The notes: generated by a model not told the origin, from the sequence alone. DNA of 64,000 nt from Coprococcus sp. OM04-5BH (GCF_003482105.1 NZ_QULM01000002.1:1-64000), one strand, 5' to 3'; counted from the stretch's first letter, positions 44,816-55,228 are shown. Numbers and translations: made by a program.

Positions 44816-46684
44816 ATGAGAAAGTTAGCTTTATCGGACGAGATACTTATGTCTGTTGAGAAGCCTGCCAGATATATAGGCGGTGAGTACAACAGTGTAA
44901 TGAAAAGTCTGGAAGATATAGATATAAGATTTTGCATGTGTTTTCCTGATGTATATGAGATTGGAATGTCTCATCTGGGAATACAGATACTATATGATAT
45001 GTTTAACAGAAGAGAGGATACCTGGTGTGAGAGAGTGTACTCACCGTGGCCGGATCTTGACAAGATAATGAGGGAGAAGGATATACCCTTATTTGCCCTT
45101 GAGTCCCAGGACCCCATAAAAGATTTTGATTTTCTTGGAATAACACTTCAGTACGAGATGTGCTACACCAATATACTTCAGATTCTTGATCTGTCAGGCT
45201 TACCTATAAGGTCAAGGGACAGAAAGAAGGGAGATACCATAGTCATATGCGGCGGTCCATGTGCCTATAATCCTGAGCCTATAGCAGATTTCTTCGACAT
45301 TGTATATATCGGTGAGGGAGAGACCTCCTATGACGCATTGCTTGATCTTTATAAGGTATACAAGCACTCAGAAATGACAAGAAAAGAGTTCCTGATCAAG
45401 GCCTCTAACATACCGGGCTTATATGTGCCATCTCTTTATGAGGTGACATATAAGGAGGATGGTACCATAGAATCATTTGAACCGATGTATGATGAAGTTC
45501 CTGCAAAAGTAGTGAAGCAGGTGGTAAAGGACATGTCCTCCTCAGTATATCCTATAAAGCCTGTGGTATCCTTTATGAAGGTGACTCAGGACAGAGTTGT
45601 CCTTGAGATAATGAGAGGCTGTATAAGGGGCTGCAGGTTCTGTCAGGCGGGAATGATATACCGTCCAACAAGACCTAAGGACGTGGAGGTCTTAAAGAAT
45701 TACGCCACGGAGATGCTTAAGAATACCGGACAGGAGGAGATTACCTTCAGCTCTCTAAGCTCCAGTGACTACAGAGGTCTTCCCGAGCTTACAGATTGTC
45801 TTATTGAACAGATGAACAACAACCATGTGAATATATCCCTGCCATCCTTAAGAATTGATGAGTTCTCACTTGATGTAATGAGCAAGATACAGGATGTAAA
45901 GAAGAACTCACTGACATTTGCACCGGAGGCAGGAACCCAGAGACTCAGAAACGTCATAAACAAAGGTCTCACCAAGGAAGATATACTTGGCGGAGCCTTA
46001 AAGGCATTCAAGGGAGGCTGGGACAAGGTTAAGCTTTATTTCATGATGGGACTTCCTACGGAGACCTATGACGATATCGGCGGCATAGCAGATCTGTCCG
46101 AGGAGATCACAGAGCTTTACTTTGCAAATGTTCCAAAGGAGGAGAGAAACGGACGAGTAATGGTGACTGCGTCAGCTTCCTACTTCGTCCCGAAGCCATT
46201 TACCCCGTTCCAGTGGGCACCTATGATAAGACCTGAGGAATTTGTCAAGAGAGCCTACTATGTAAAGGACAGATTTAAGACCGAGAAGAACCACAAGAGC
46301 CTGAAATTCCAGTATCATGAGGCTGACATAACCATCCTTGAGGGCTTGCTTGCCAGAGGCGACAGAAAGCTGTGCGACGTTATATATGATGTATATAAGA
46401 AGGGACAGATATATGATGCCTGGACGGAGTATTTCCACAAGGAGAACTGGGACAAGGCAATGGAGGAACACGGCATTGATATAGGCTTCTATGTATACAG
46501 GGACAGAAGCCTTGACGAGATCCTTCCATGGGATTTTATAGATATCGGAGTGACCAAGAATTTCATGAAGAATGAATGGCATCGTGCCGTAAATGAAGAG
46601 GTTACACCTAACTGCAGAATGAAATGTTCCGGTTGTGGTGCCGCAAGATACGGAGGAGGTGTCTGTTTTGAAGCTCAGAATTAA
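44816..46684 (+). CDS. B12-binding-type radical SAM protein (TIGR03960 family)
   Basis: The 622-residue protein has an N-terminal B12-binding-like domain with DVYEIGMSHLGIQILYD. The radical SAM cluster motif is RGCIRGCRFCQAG, giving the CxxxCxxC that binds the 4Fe-4S cluster. The barrel shows YFMMGLPTETYDDIG. The C terminus ends with a CRMKCSGCGA zinc-like motif. The family is found almost only with the DUF2344 protein behind it, upstream of rng-rplU, as here. Its substrate is unknown; an RNA or ribosome modification is a reasonable guess from context only. Confidence 0.92.
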   Translation: MRKLALSDEILMSVEKPARYIGGEYNSVMKSLEDIDIRFCMCFPDVYEIGMSHLGIQILYDMFNRREDTWCERVYSPWPDLDKIMREKDIPLFALESQDPIKDFDFLGITLQYEMCYTNILQILDLSGLPIRSRDRKKGDTIVICGGPCAYNPEPIADFFDIVYIGEGETSYDALLDLYKVYKHSEMTRKEFLIKASNIPGLYVPSLYEVTYKEDGTIESFEPMYDEVPAKVVKQVVKDMSSSVYPIKPVVSFMKVTQDRVVLEIMRGCIRGCRFCQAGMIYRPTRPKDVEVLKNYATEMLKNTGQEEITFSSLSSSDYRGLPELTDCLIEQMNNNHVNISLPSLRIDEFSLDVMSKIQDVKKNSLTFAPEAGTQRLRNVINKGLTKEDILGGALKAFKGGWDKVKLYFMMGLPTETYDDIGGIADLSEEITELYFANVPKEERNGRVMVTASASYFVPKPFTPFQWAPMIRPEEFVKRAYYVKDRFKTEKNHKSLKFQYHEADITILEGLLARGDRKLCDVIYDVYKKGQIYDAWTEYFHKENWDKAMEEHGIDIGFYVYRDRSLDEILPWDFIDIGVTKNFMKNEWHRAVNEEVTPNCRMKCSGCGAARYGGGVCFEAQN

Positions 46685-47360
46685 ATACTCAAAGCTTGGG
46701 AATCTTCGTTTTATCGGACACCTTGATGTTATGAGATATTTTCAGAAGGAGATAAGAAGAGCAGGTATAAAGGTTTCCTACTCAAAGGGATATTCACCTC
46801 ACCAGATAATATCATTTGCAGCTCCCCTTGCCATGGGAGTTACATCTGACGGCGAATATTTCGACGGTGAGTTTGACGAGATAACCACCTCGGAGGACAT
46901 GATAAATGCCTTAAACGCCGTATCCGTTGATGAAATGCGGGTGTCTGAGATTGTGCTTCTTCCTGATAATGCGGGAAATTCCATGTCGGTAGTAGCTGCC
47001 TCAGACTATGTAATATCCTTTAATGAAGGAAATGACAAGGAAGATAAGCTGCTTAATGCTGTGGAGGATTTTATGGCACAGCCGGAGATAATCATTCTCA
47101 AGAAGACCAAGAAAAGTGAACGTGAGGAAAATATCAAGCCCGGAATCATGAAGCTTGAGGTAAGGGATGGTAAGATATACATGCTGTTAAGTACAGGAAG
47201 CGTGTATAACCTGAAGCCTGACCTTGTTATGCAGGCACTGTGTACATCTGCAGGGGTTACTTACAGCTTTTTTGACTACCATATCCACCGGCTTGAGACA
47301 TATATGGATGATGATAGGGGAGAGCTTGTTCCACTTTACATGGCAGGAACAAGATTTTAG
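46668..47360 (+). CDS. DUF2344/TIGR03936 partner of the radical SAM protein
   Basis: The 230-residue protein begins LRIKYSKLGNLRFIGHLDVMRYFQK, the family signature (key part LRFIGHLD), followed by YSKGYSPHQIISFAAPLAMG. The track frame starts at GTG 46635. GGAGGAGGT sits about seven bases before TTG 46668, which is therefore preferred. The gene then overlaps the radical SAM stop by 17 bases and is translationally coupled. In some bacteria the two are fused, evidence for a joint reaction. No catalytic motif is obvious. Confidence 0.88.
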   Translation: MKLRIKYSKLGNLRFIGHLDVMRYFQKEIRRAGIKVSYSKGYSPHQIISFAAPLAMGVTSDGEYFDGEFDEITTSEDMINALNAVSVDEMRVSEIVLLPDNAGNSMSVVAASDYVISFNEGNDKEDKLLNAVEDFMAQPEIIILKKTKKSEREENIKPGIMKLEVRDGKIYMLLSTGSVYNLKPDLVMQALCTSAGVTYSFFDYHIHRLETYMDDDRGELVPLYMAGTRF

Positions 47361-47379
47361 TGATTGAAAGTGACTTAAT

Positions 47380-48543
47380 ATGAACAAACTGATCATAACT
47401 GATTACAGCAAAAAAATAGTGTCGGCATTCTATTCGGATATGGAGCTTAAGGAACTGTCCTGCTCTGATGGGGCATCATCCCTTGGAGGCATATATGTGG
47501 GTAAGGTGGCAAATGTGGTAAATAATCTTAATGCCTGTTTCATTAATTACGGTGGAGACAAGCCTGCATATTACAGCATGGATGACAACAGGCATATATT
47601 CTTAAGCCCACACGGAAACAGGACAACACCAAAGGTGGGAGACGAGCTTCTTATACAGATAAGCAAGGAGGGCATAAAGACCAAGAACCCTGTGGCAAGT
47701 GCCGATCTGAATATTAAGGGTGAATATCTGATAGTAAATTTAAGCGGCAATATAGGCGTATCAAACAAGATAAAGGATAAGAAGCTCAGGGATGAGTTTA
47801 AGACTGCTGCCGCTGGGGTACTTTCAGAGGGCTTCGGCTGTATATTCAGAACCTCAGCAGAGAATGCTGATATTAATACGGTGATCCCGGAGCTTAAGCA
47901 ATTAAACGAAAGGCTTAGAACCATCATTGACACTGCTGCAACAAGGAAGCTCTACAGCCTGCTTTATAGGCCTGAGAATGAATATATTAACTTCTTTATA
48001 TCAAAAAGAGGTGCCGGTTTAGAAGAAGTGGTTACTGACAATAAGGATATATATGATGAATTTAATGAGCATTTTCTGGAGCATGACATTACTGATGTGA
48101 AGCTTACATTCTATGATGACAGTATTTGCTCTCTTAAGGCAGTGTATAACCTTAACAAGAACCTGGAAAATGCATTAAAGCCTGTGGTGTGGCTAAAGTC
48201 AGGAGCGTATCTTGTAATAGAACAGACAGAGGCCATGGTGGTAATTGATGTGAATACCGGAAAGGCAGTTAAGGGAAAGAGCCTTGACGAGAACCTTTAT
48301 AAGGTAAATCTTGAAGCTGCCTATGAATGCTGCAGGCAGTTAAGGCTCAGAAATCTGTCTGGGATCATAATAATAGATTTCATTAACATGAAGGATCCGA
48401 TGTATATGAACAATATAAAAAATGTCCTTACAGAGGAGCTGGAAAAGGATTCCGTACCTGCAAAGTTTGTTGACATAACTAAGCTGGGACTGGTAGAGCT
48501 CACCAGAAAGAAAATCAGAAAATCCCTGAAAGAAATGATATAA
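47380..48543 (+). CDS. Ribonuclease E/G family protein
   Basis: The 387-residue protein resembles RNase G: an S1-like fold (GGIYVGKVANVV...ACFINYG), a 5'-sensor/RNase H-like region and the catalytic DNase I-like part. The two metal-binding aspartates lie in VVIDVNTGK and IIIDFINMKD. At 387 residues it is about 100 shorter than E. coli RNase G. It ends soon after the catalytic domain (KKIRKSLKEMI), lacking the zinc-link cysteines and the small domain. Cysteines in the expected CPxC position are not seen. Short forms of this type occur beside rplU in Clostridia. Nuclease activity is probable but oligomerisation may differ. Confidence 0.9.
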   Translation: MNKLIITDYSKKIVSAFYSDMELKELSCSDGASSLGGIYVGKVANVVNNLNACFINYGGDKPAYYSMDDNRHIFLSPHGNRTTPKVGDELLIQISKEGIKTKNPVASADLNIKGEYLIVNLSGNIGVSNKIKDKKLRDEFKTAAAGVLSEGFGCIFRTSAENADINTVIPELKQLNERLRTIIDTAATRKLYSLLYRPENEYINFFISKRGAGLEEVVTDNKDIYDEFNEHFLEHDITDVKLTFYDDSICSLKAVYNLNKNLENALKPVVWLKSGAYLVIEQTEAMVVIDVNTGKAVKGKSLDENLYKVNLEAAYECCRQLRLRNLSGIIIIDFINMKDPMYMNNIKNVLTEELEKDSVPAKFVDITKLGLVELTRKKIRKSLKEMI

Positions 48544-48548
48544 AACTG

Positions 48549-48658
48549 TTGACAAATGTCTTATTGGATGTTAGATTATATGAGTATGCCGCACAGTGAG
48601 GTATAAGTTTGCTCATGCAACACCATAACTGGCGAGTTTGATTAAGGAGGATAACCCT
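48549..48658 (+). promoter_or_regulatory. Promoter and structured leader of rplU-prp-rpmA
   Basis: TTGACA (48549-48554) with TAGATT 17 bases on (48572-48577) forms a promoter. The leader that follows contains GTTTGCTCATGCAAC (a stem-loop) inside GCC...GGC arms, then AAGGAGG. Its position matches the L21 leader, an autogenous control element of rplU in Firmicutes. I cannot confirm a match to a covariance model by eye. Confidence 0.6.
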
Positions 48659-48967
48659 ATGTACGCAATTATAGCAACAGGCGGAAAGCAGTACAAGGTA
48701 GCTGAAGGAGATGTTATCAAGGTTGAGAAGCTTAATGCAGAGGCAGGAAGCGAAGTTACTTTTGATGATGTTATCTTAGTAAGTACTGATTCAGACGTTT
48801 TATGTGGTGATAAGGTTGCTAACGCAACAGTATCAGCTTCAGTTGTAGGTGACGGAAAGTCAAAGAAGGTAATCGTTTACAAGTATAAGAGAAAAACCGG
48901 TTACCACAAGAAGAATGGTCACAGACAGTCATATACAAAGGTTGAGATCAAGAAGATCAACGCTTAA
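48659..48967 (+). CDS. rplU: 50S ribosomal protein L21
   Basis: The 102-residue protein begins MYAIIATGGKQYKVAEGD and ends with HRQSYTKVEIKKI, all standard for L21. The start ATG 48659 follows AAGGAGG; the upstream in-frame ATG at 48638 is within the leader. It is the first gene of the conserved rplU-prp-rpmA operon. Confidence 0.98.
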   Translation: MYAIIATGGKQYKVAEGDVIKVEKLNAEAGSEVTFDDVILVSTDSDVLCGDKVANATVSASVVGDGKSKKVIVYKYKRKTGYHKKNGHRQSYTKVEIKKINA

Positions 48968-48976
48968 TTTGTTAAT

Positions 48977-49303
48977 ATGATAAATGTATCGTTATTTGAA
49001 GACAGTAATAAGAATGTTGTAGGCTTTGAGGTCAGTGGACATGCTGAGTATGCGGATCCGGGAATGGATATAGTATGCAGTGCAGTTTCCGCACTTACCA
49101 TTACTGTGATAAACTCCATTGAGGAGCAGTGTGATGACGATTTTTATTCGGACTTCCATCAGGAGACCGGGTACATATCACTTCATTTTCACGGAGAGCC
49201 ATCAGATACGGCACTTATAATATTAAGGCTGTTCAGATGTGGTATGATGGGGCTTGAAGAGTCCTACGGCGATTATATTTTGATAACCTTTAAGGAGGTG
49301 TAG
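48977..49303 (+). CDS. prp: Ribosomal-processing cysteine protease Prp
   Basis: Prp removes the N-terminal extension of L27 in Firmicutes before the protein enters the ribosome. The 108-residue protein has His22 in GHAEYADPG and Cys34 in [10 protein letters not shown], the positions of the catalytic pair in the staphylococcal enzyme. It lies between rplU and rpmA, and its substrate, L27 with an extension, is encoded directly behind. The gene ends five bases before rpmA. Confidence 0.94.
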   Translation: MINVSLFEDSNKNVVGFEVSGHAEYADPGMDIVCSAVSALTITVINSIEEQCDDDFYSDFHQETGYISLHFHGEPSDTALIILRLFRCGMMGLEESYGDYILITFKEV

Positions 49304-49308
49304 AGATC

Positions 49309-49596
49309 ATGATGAAGATGGAACTTCAGTTTTTCGCTCATAAGAAAGGTGTAGGTTCTACTAAGAACGGTAGAGATTCCGAGTCAAAGAGACTTGGTGC
49401 CAAGAGAGCTGACGGTCAGTTCGTTAAGGCTGGTAACATTTTATACAGACAGCGTGGTACAAAGATTCATCCAGGTGTTAACGTAGGCATCGGTGGAGAT
49501 GATACATTATATGCAACAGCTGATGGAATCGTAAGATTCGAGAGAAAGGGCAGAGACAAGAAGCAGGTTTCAATTTACCCAGTTGTAAGTGAGTAA
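49309..49596 (+). CDS. rpmA: 50S ribosomal protein L27 with cleavable N-terminal extension
   Basis: The 95-residue protein starts [21 protein letters not shown], where MELQFF followed by A-H-K-K is the Prp cleavage site (cut after the second Phe in Staphylococcus). The remainder is standard L27 ([26 protein letters not shown]). The double ATG (49309 and 49312) follows AAGGAGGTG with the second at the better distance. A strong terminator ends the operon. Confidence 0.97.
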   Translation: MMKMELQFFAHKKGVGSTKNGRDSESKRLGAKRADGQFVKAGNILYRQRGTKIHPGVNVGIGGDDTLYATADGIVRFERKGRDKKQVSIYPVVSE

Positions 49597-49603
49597 TCTG
49601 TGA

Positions 49604-50995
<1,392 letters not shown>

Positions 50996-51007
50996 GGAGT
51001 ATTGATT

Positions 51008-51304
51008 ATGACAAGTAAGCAGAGAGCATATCTTAAGGGACTTGCTATGAATATTGAGCCTATCTTAAGCCTTGGCAAAGCAAGCCTTACGCCGGAATTC
51101 ACCAATTCCGTGGCAGAGGCACTGGCAGCCAGGGAGCTGGTTAAGATAAATGTTTTAAAGAACTGTATGGATGATCCAAGAGAGATAGCAGCTATAATCG
51201 CCGAGCGTACAAAATCAGAGATTGTACAGGTAATAGGCAGAAAGATAGTGTTCTACAAGGAATCAAAGGACAAGAAAAAGATAGAGCTTCCTAAGAGTAA
51301 GTAA
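51008..51304 (+). CDS. yhbY: YhbY-family RNA-binding protein (CRM domain)
   Basis: A 98-residue CRM-domain protein that associates with pre-50S ribosomal particles. It begins MTSKQRAYLKGLA and contains the GKASLT loop (family GKxG-like), LVKINVLKNC and the closing VQVIGRKIVFYKE. ATG 51008 has AAGGAG (50994-50999) eight bases upstream; TTG 51002 would be too close. It is adjacent to obgE, another ribosome assembly factor. Confidence 0.93.
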   Translation: MTSKQRAYLKGLAMNIEPILSLGKASLTPEFTNSVAEALAARELVKINVLKNCMDDPREIAAIIAERTKSEIVQVIGRKIVFYKESKDKKKIELPKSK

Positions 51305-51305
51305 G

Positions 51306-51935
51306 ATGGATATATCAAGAGAACAGACATTAAATATAGGAATCCTTGGAGGAACCTTTAATCCCATCCATATAGGACATATGGAGCTGGCAATGAAGGC
51401 TCTTAAGCAGTTTAATCTGGACAGAGTTTATATAATGCCAAACAACCTGCCGGATTACAAGGAAAATCATGGAATCGTTGAGGGAAGGCATCGTCTTGCC
51501 ATGGCAGATATAGCCTGTATGGGGCATGAGGCTATTCTTGCGTCGGATTTCGAATTGAAGCTGTCCGGGTATACATACACTGCAAATACCTTGACGATGC
51601 TCCATGAAATGTACCCTCTGGTACACTGGTATTTTATAATGGGGGCGGATTCCATCATGTATTTTGAAAAATGGAAGAAGCCTGAGGTTATTGCAGGCCT
51701 TGCAACCCTGGTGATCACTATAAGGGATGATCTTGACTATAGCAGTCTTTATGAAAAGATCAGGGAGCTTGAAGCTATATTTTCAGGTATAGACATACAG
51801 ATCGCCAGGATAGATAATATAAACGTATCCTCAAGTGAGATAAGGCAGGGCATAAAATCAGGTAAAGATATGTCGGATAGCCTGCCGGAAGGAGTATATT
51901 CCTATATTATGGACAATCACCTGTATCAGGGATGA
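51306..51935 (+). CDS. nadD: Nicotinate-nucleotide adenylyltransferase
   Basis: NadD adenylates nicotinate mononucleotide in NAD synthesis. The 209-residue protein has GGTFNPIHIGHMELAMKA (nucleotidyltransferase GxFNPxHxGH), PNNLPDYKE and the second ATP motif SSSEIRQGIKSG (ISSTxIR type). It follows yhbY after one base. The following yqeK is its standard neighbour. Confidence 0.94.
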   Translation: MDISREQTLNIGILGGTFNPIHIGHMELAMKALKQFNLDRVYIMPNNLPDYKENHGIVEGRHRLAMADIACMGHEAILASDFELKLSGYTYTANTLTMLHEMYPLVHWYFIMGADSIMYFEKWKKPEVIAGLATLVITIRDDLDYSSLYEKIRELEAIFSGIDIQIARIDNINVSSSEIRQGIKSGKDMSDSLPEGVYSYIMDNHLYQG

Positions 51936-51990
51936 GAATATGTACTATTTATATGACTTGGATTTTTGACCGGAAAAGAGGAAGATTACA

Positions 51991-52560
51991 ATGGATAGAA
52001 CAGAAATGAGAGAAAAGCTTGAGAAGAAGCTTACGCAGAAAAGGTACGAACACTCTCTTGGTGTAGAATATGTGTCAGGCTGTCTTGCCATGGTTTATGG
52101 TGCTGACGTGGAAAAGGCACTTACGGCAGGACTTCTGCATGATTGTGCCAAGTGTCTGACCGGCGATGAGAAGATTGCCAGATGTACTAAGCTGGGACTT
52201 CCTGTATCTGATGTGGAGAAAAAAAATCCTGAGCTTCTCCATGCAAAGCTTGGAGCCTATTATGCCAGAACAAAGTATGGAGTTACAGATGAGAATATAT
52301 TATCTGCAATAGAGTTTCACACTACCGGTAAGCCGGATATGAACGTTCTTGAAAAGATAGTATTTGTTGCAGATTATATTGAGCCTAACAGACGTCCGTT
52401 AAATGAGATTGCGGAGATAAGAAAGGAAGCATTTACAGATATAGATACCTGTATAGTGCATATTTTAAAGAATACCCTTTCATATCTTGAAACATCAACT
52501 GCTCAGACCGATGAAATGTCTGTGAAGACTTATGAGTATTATGTTAAAAAAAGGGGATAA
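51991..52560 (+). CDS. yqeK: HD-domain hydrolase YqeK (diadenosine tetraphosphatase, symmetrical)
   Basis: YqeK-type proteins cut Ap4A symmetrically. The 189-residue HD domain has RYEHSLGV (His), GLLHDCAK (HD pair), ELLHAKLGAYYA, the EFHTTGKP segment and FVADYIEPNR. GAGGAAGATT precedes the start. It is coupled to rsfS, which begins one base after its stop, the standard Firmicutes order (the LytR gene sometimes found between is absent). Confidence 0.92.
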   Translation: MDRTEMREKLEKKLTQKRYEHSLGVEYVSGCLAMVYGADVEKALTAGLLHDCAKCLTGDEKIARCTKLGLPVSDVEKKNPELLHAKLGAYYARTKYGVTDENILSAIEFHTTGKPDMNVLEKIVFVADYIEPNRRPLNEIAEIRKEAFTDIDTCIVHILKNTLSYLETSTAQTDEMSVKTYEYYVKKRG

Positions 52561-52561
52561 T

Positions 52562-52912
52562 ATGACAGACGCAATAAATATGTTAAAAACGGCTTATAAA
52601 GCCCTTGATGATAAGAAAGCATATGATATAAAGATCCTTGATATAAAGAAGATATCATCCATAGCTGATTATATGGTCATAGCTGACGGTACAAATAAGA
52701 ACCAGGTCCAGGCCATGTGCGATGCTGTTACGGAAGAAATGGGTAAGGCAGGATTTCTTTCAAAAAGTATTGAGGGATATTCAGAAGGTGGATGGATTTT
52801 ATTGGATTATTATGATATAATCATTCATATATTCTCAGATGAGGCCAGAAGGTTCTATGACATTGAGCGTATCTGGAGTGATGGGAAGTACGTGGATATA
52901 TCTGAATTATAG
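52562..52912 (+). CDS. rsfS: Ribosomal silencing factor RsfS
   Basis: RsfS binds L14 on the large subunit and blocks subunit joining during starvation. The 116-residue protein contains DIKILDIKKISSIADYMVIADG, with key motif SIADYMVIADG, plus the GWILLDYYDIIIHIF strand pair and FYDIERIW, all family features. ATG 52562 is used because AAGGGGAT lies upstream; the in-frame ATG at 52532 lies inside yqeK. Confidence 0.94.
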   Translation: MTDAINMLKTAYKALDDKKAYDIKILDIKKISSIADYMVIADGTNKNQVQAMCDAVTEEMGKAGFLSKSIEGYSEGGWILLDYYDIIIHIFSDEARRFYDIERIWSDGKYVDISEL

Positions 52913-52930
52913 TTCTTGGAGTTATGGAAC

Positions 52931-54118
52931 ATGGGAGAGAAAACATTACTTGACAACAATTATATAAAGATCAATCATATCGCCTCAAAGTGTATGAGGA
53001 TTTTTATAGTGCTTATTGTTGCCCTGTGGTGTTTTTCTTTTTTTAGCGGTAACTGCAACAGGGTAGTCCTTTCATATGTCATGTCTGCTGCAGCAGTTAT
53101 TGCGTTCATACCCACATTTGTCATAGATTTTCTTAAGTATGATAAGAGTACCCATATAAAGTACATCGTAATAGCCATTGCTGTTATAGACTGTACTCTT
53201 ATGAACAGTATCCTGTCCCATACATGTCTGGTTGTATGGATATTCCCTATACTGATTTCTTCATTGTATTATAACAGGACACTGGTGCTGTATGCGTCCC
53301 TGTTCTCCATAATAGGTGTGCTTGCGGCAAATCTTTATAATTTTTATCTGCCTGAGTTCACCGTGGCGCCTATATATAACGATATAAACGATCAGATGTT
53401 GTTCACCATTTTTCCATGTGTTCTTACAATATGTATCCTGTCATTTGTGGCATATTTTATTGTGGCAAGAAATTCCGATATGTTAAGGAACATAATCTCA
53501 AGCTCGGAGGAAATGAAGAGTAACCAGAAAGAGCTTATATTTGCATTTGCAGAGCTTTCAGAGAGCAAATCCAAGTATACCGGTGAGCATATCAAGCGAG
53601 TTGCCGAGTACATGAAGATACTGGGAGAAGCGTCAGGCTTCGATGAAGAGTATGTGGATATGCTTTCGACAGCAGCCATGATGCACGATATAGGAAAGCT
53701 GATGATCCCCGAAGAGATTCTTGATAAGCCGGGAAGACTTACCGATGAGGAATTTGCCATTATGAAGAGCCACGTACTCTATGGTGATGCACTTCTTGAG
53801 AAGTGTCCGGGAGAGATCATGAAGATAGCCAGGATAATCGCCAAGGAGCATCATGAGAAATGGGACGGCACAGGATATCTTGGTATGAAGGGTGAGGAGA
53901 TTGCCTATATAAGCCGTCTTATGTCGGTATGTGATGTATTTGATGCCCTGACGTCAGAGAGATATTACAAGCGGGGCTGGAGCCTTGAGGAAACCTACAA
54001 TGAGATCGTATCCTTAAGCGGCAGATCCTTTGATCCAAAGGTTGTGGGGCTCTTTAAGGAGAACTTCGACAAGTTCAAGAAGGTATCACAGCAAAATCCG
54101 GATAAGTCTATTTATTAA
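52931..54118 (+). CDS. Membrane HD-GYP-like phosphodiesterase
   Basis: The first 190 residues carry about six hydrophobic helices and no recognised sensor domain. The rest is an HD-GYP-type domain: YTGEHIKRV, MMHDIGKLMIPEEILDKPGRLT, MKSHVLYGDALLEK and EHHEKWDGTGYLG. HD-GYP proteins hydrolyse cyclic di-GMP or related dinucleotides. The HD residues and downstream histidines are present, but the GYP triplet reads GYL. Activity is therefore probable and specificity less certain. ATG 52931 follows a GGAG site at 52918-52921; an in-frame TTG 52916 is less likely. It ends the run from obgE at the terminator at 54218. Confidence 0.85.
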   Translation: MGEKTLLDNNYIKINHIASKCMRIFIVLIVALWCFSFFSGNCNRVVLSYVMSAAAVIAFIPTFVIDFLKYDKSTHIKYIVIAIAVIDCTLMNSILSHTCLVVWIFPILISSLYYNRTLVLYASLFSIIGVLAANLYNFYLPEFTVAPIYNDINDQMLFTIFPCVLTICILSFVAYFIVARNSDMLRNIISSSEEMKSNQKELIFAFAELSESKSKYTGEHIKRVAEYMKILGEASGFDEEYVDMLSTAAMMHDIGKLMIPEEILDKPGRLTDEEFAIMKSHVLYGDALLEKCPGEIMKIARIIAKEHHEKWDGTGYLGMKGEEIAYISRLMSVCDVFDALTSERYYKRGWSLEETYNEIVSLSGRSFDPKVVGLFKENFDKFKKVSQQNPDKSIY

Positions 54119-54217
54119 AATCAAATTATATTCTGGAAATACAGCAAGAAGATATGTTAGAAAACCATAATAATGGTATGGAAGTCCGGATACTTTAGTA
54201 AATGATAGTACAAAAAT

Positions 54218-54275
54218 AACCCTGAGATGAACGAATGTATTACAATAGCAAGGTTCGTCTCAGGGTTGTTTTTTT
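54218..54275 (+). terminator. Terminator after the HD-GYP gene
   Basis: AACCCTGAGA (54218-54227) with TCTCAGGGTT (54258-54267), extended by GAAC/GTTC, and a seven-T run (54269-54275). Confidence 0.92.
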
Positions 54276-54281
54276 GTTATA

Positions 54282-54369
54282 GCAACGAGTCAAGCGCAAC
54301 ACGCTTGCGTGTTTGCATTTGACGACTGCTAATCAGCGGATAAAACTCGCAAAGCGTGTTTTATCGCTG
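54282..54369. repeat. Structured intergenic repeat, copy 2
   Basis: An 88-base element homologous to 32889-32975, starting seven bases after a terminator. It folds into AGTCAA/TTGAC arms with an inner ACGC-TT-GCGT stem, GCTAATCAGC, and GATAAAACTCGC-AAA-GCGTGTTTTATC, a near-perfect 12-bp hairpin. Where the inner stem differs from copy 1, it is still palindromic in both (CATATATG in copy 1), which suggests structure is preserved. It sits between converging genes and abuts the lexA stop. Confidence 0.8.
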
Positions 54370-54375
54370 TGGTTA

Positions 54376-54999
54376 TTATCGGTATGAACGGAACAGCCCG
54401 ATGACCTTTCCAAGGATATCGCAGGATTCCACGATGATAGGATCCATTGCGTCGTTCTCAGGCTGGAGTCTGATATAACCGTTCTCTCTGTAGAAGGTTT
54501 TAACAGTAGCGGAGTCATCCACAAGAGCCACCACAAGATCACCATTTGACGCTGTGTTACACTGCTCAACAATAACCAGATCTCCGTTGTTTATTCCTAT
54601 GTTTATCATACTTTCACCTTTTACCTTGAGTATAAAGGTCTGTTTATTGGTATTATGGAGAAATTCAGGCGGAATAGGAAAGTAATCTGTAATATTCTCT
54701 GTTGCAAGTATAGGCTCACCTGCTGCAACTGTTCCTACTATAGGTACGTTCACAAGCTCTCTTCTTGTGAGAGCAAATTCCTCGTCAATTATATCAATGG
54801 CTCTTGGCTTGGTAGGGTCACGTCTTATGTATCCCTTCTCCTCAAGCTGTGATAAATGAGAGTGAACTGAAGATGTAGATCTAAGTCCCACTGCCTGACA
54901 TATCTCTCTTACTGATGGTGGATATCCGTTCGCCAGTATCTTTTCTCTTATAAATTCCAAAATCTCTGTCTGCTTGTCTGTAAGCTTTCCTGTGCCCAT
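54376..54999 (-). CDS. lexA: LexA repressor
   Basis: LexA represses SOS genes and cleaves itself when stimulated by RecA filaments. The 207-residue protein has an N-terminal winged helix ([35 protein letters not shown]). The Ala-Gly cleavage bond lies in VAAGEP. The catalytic serine is in GESMINIGI and the lysine in SATVKTF. ATG at 54997-54999 follows AGGAGG on the minus strand; the longer frame adds [10 protein letters not shown], encoded by the binding site. Transcribed from 55043-55071, divergent from the LysM gene. Confidence 0.96.
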   Translation of the reverse strand: MGTGKLTDKQTEILEFIREKILANGYPPSVREICQAVGLRSTSSVHSHLSQLEEKGYIRRDPTKPRAIDIIDEEFALTRRELVNVPIVGTVAAGEPILATENITDYFPIPPEFLHNTNKQTFILKVKGESMINIGINNGDLVIVEQCNTASNGDLVVALVDDSATVKTFYRENGYIRLQPENDAMDPIIVESCDILGKVIGLFRSYR

Positions 55000-55042
55000 A
55001 TGTATTCCTCCTCGTGGTGGATAATTCATCCTTATATGAACA

Positions 55043-55071
55043 AGTATAGCACATGTGTTCTATTAATGCAA
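55043..55071 (-). promoter_or_regulatory. lexA promoter
   Basis: On the minus strand, TTGCAT (complement of 55066-55071) and TATACT (complement of 55043-55048) lie 17 bases apart. A degenerate LexA-like palindrome (55048-55061) occupies the spacer, compatible with weak autoregulation. Confidence 0.75.
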
Positions 55072-55078
55072 AGAAAAA

Positions 55079-55156
55079 AGAACAAACGTTTGAAAAAATA
55101 TTGACAAACGAATGTTCGGGTTATATAATCATAACATGAAAACAAACGAATGTTCG
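55079..55156. promoter_or_regulatory. LexA operators (three) in the lexA/LysM divergent region
   Basis: Compared with the Firmicutes box CGAAC-N4-GTTCG, sites are 55079-55092 (AGAACAAACGTTTG, two mismatches), 55105-55118 and 55143-55156 (both CAAACGAATGTTCG, one mismatch). The middle site lies between the -35 and -10 of the LysM gene promoter and would block it. The last lies about 14 bases past the -10, near the start of transcription. Confidence 0.85.
55101..55129 (+). promoter_or_regulatory. SOS-controlled promoter of the LysM gene
   Basis: Perfect TTGACA (55101-55106), 17-base spacer, perfect TATAAT (55124-55129), with the spacer almost entirely filled by a LexA box. Confidence 0.9.
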
Positions 55157-55228
55157 CGAACACATTTAAAGAGTTGATCTTATATAGGTATTGAAATTAT
55201 CACAGTACACTAAAGCGGAGGGACGATT

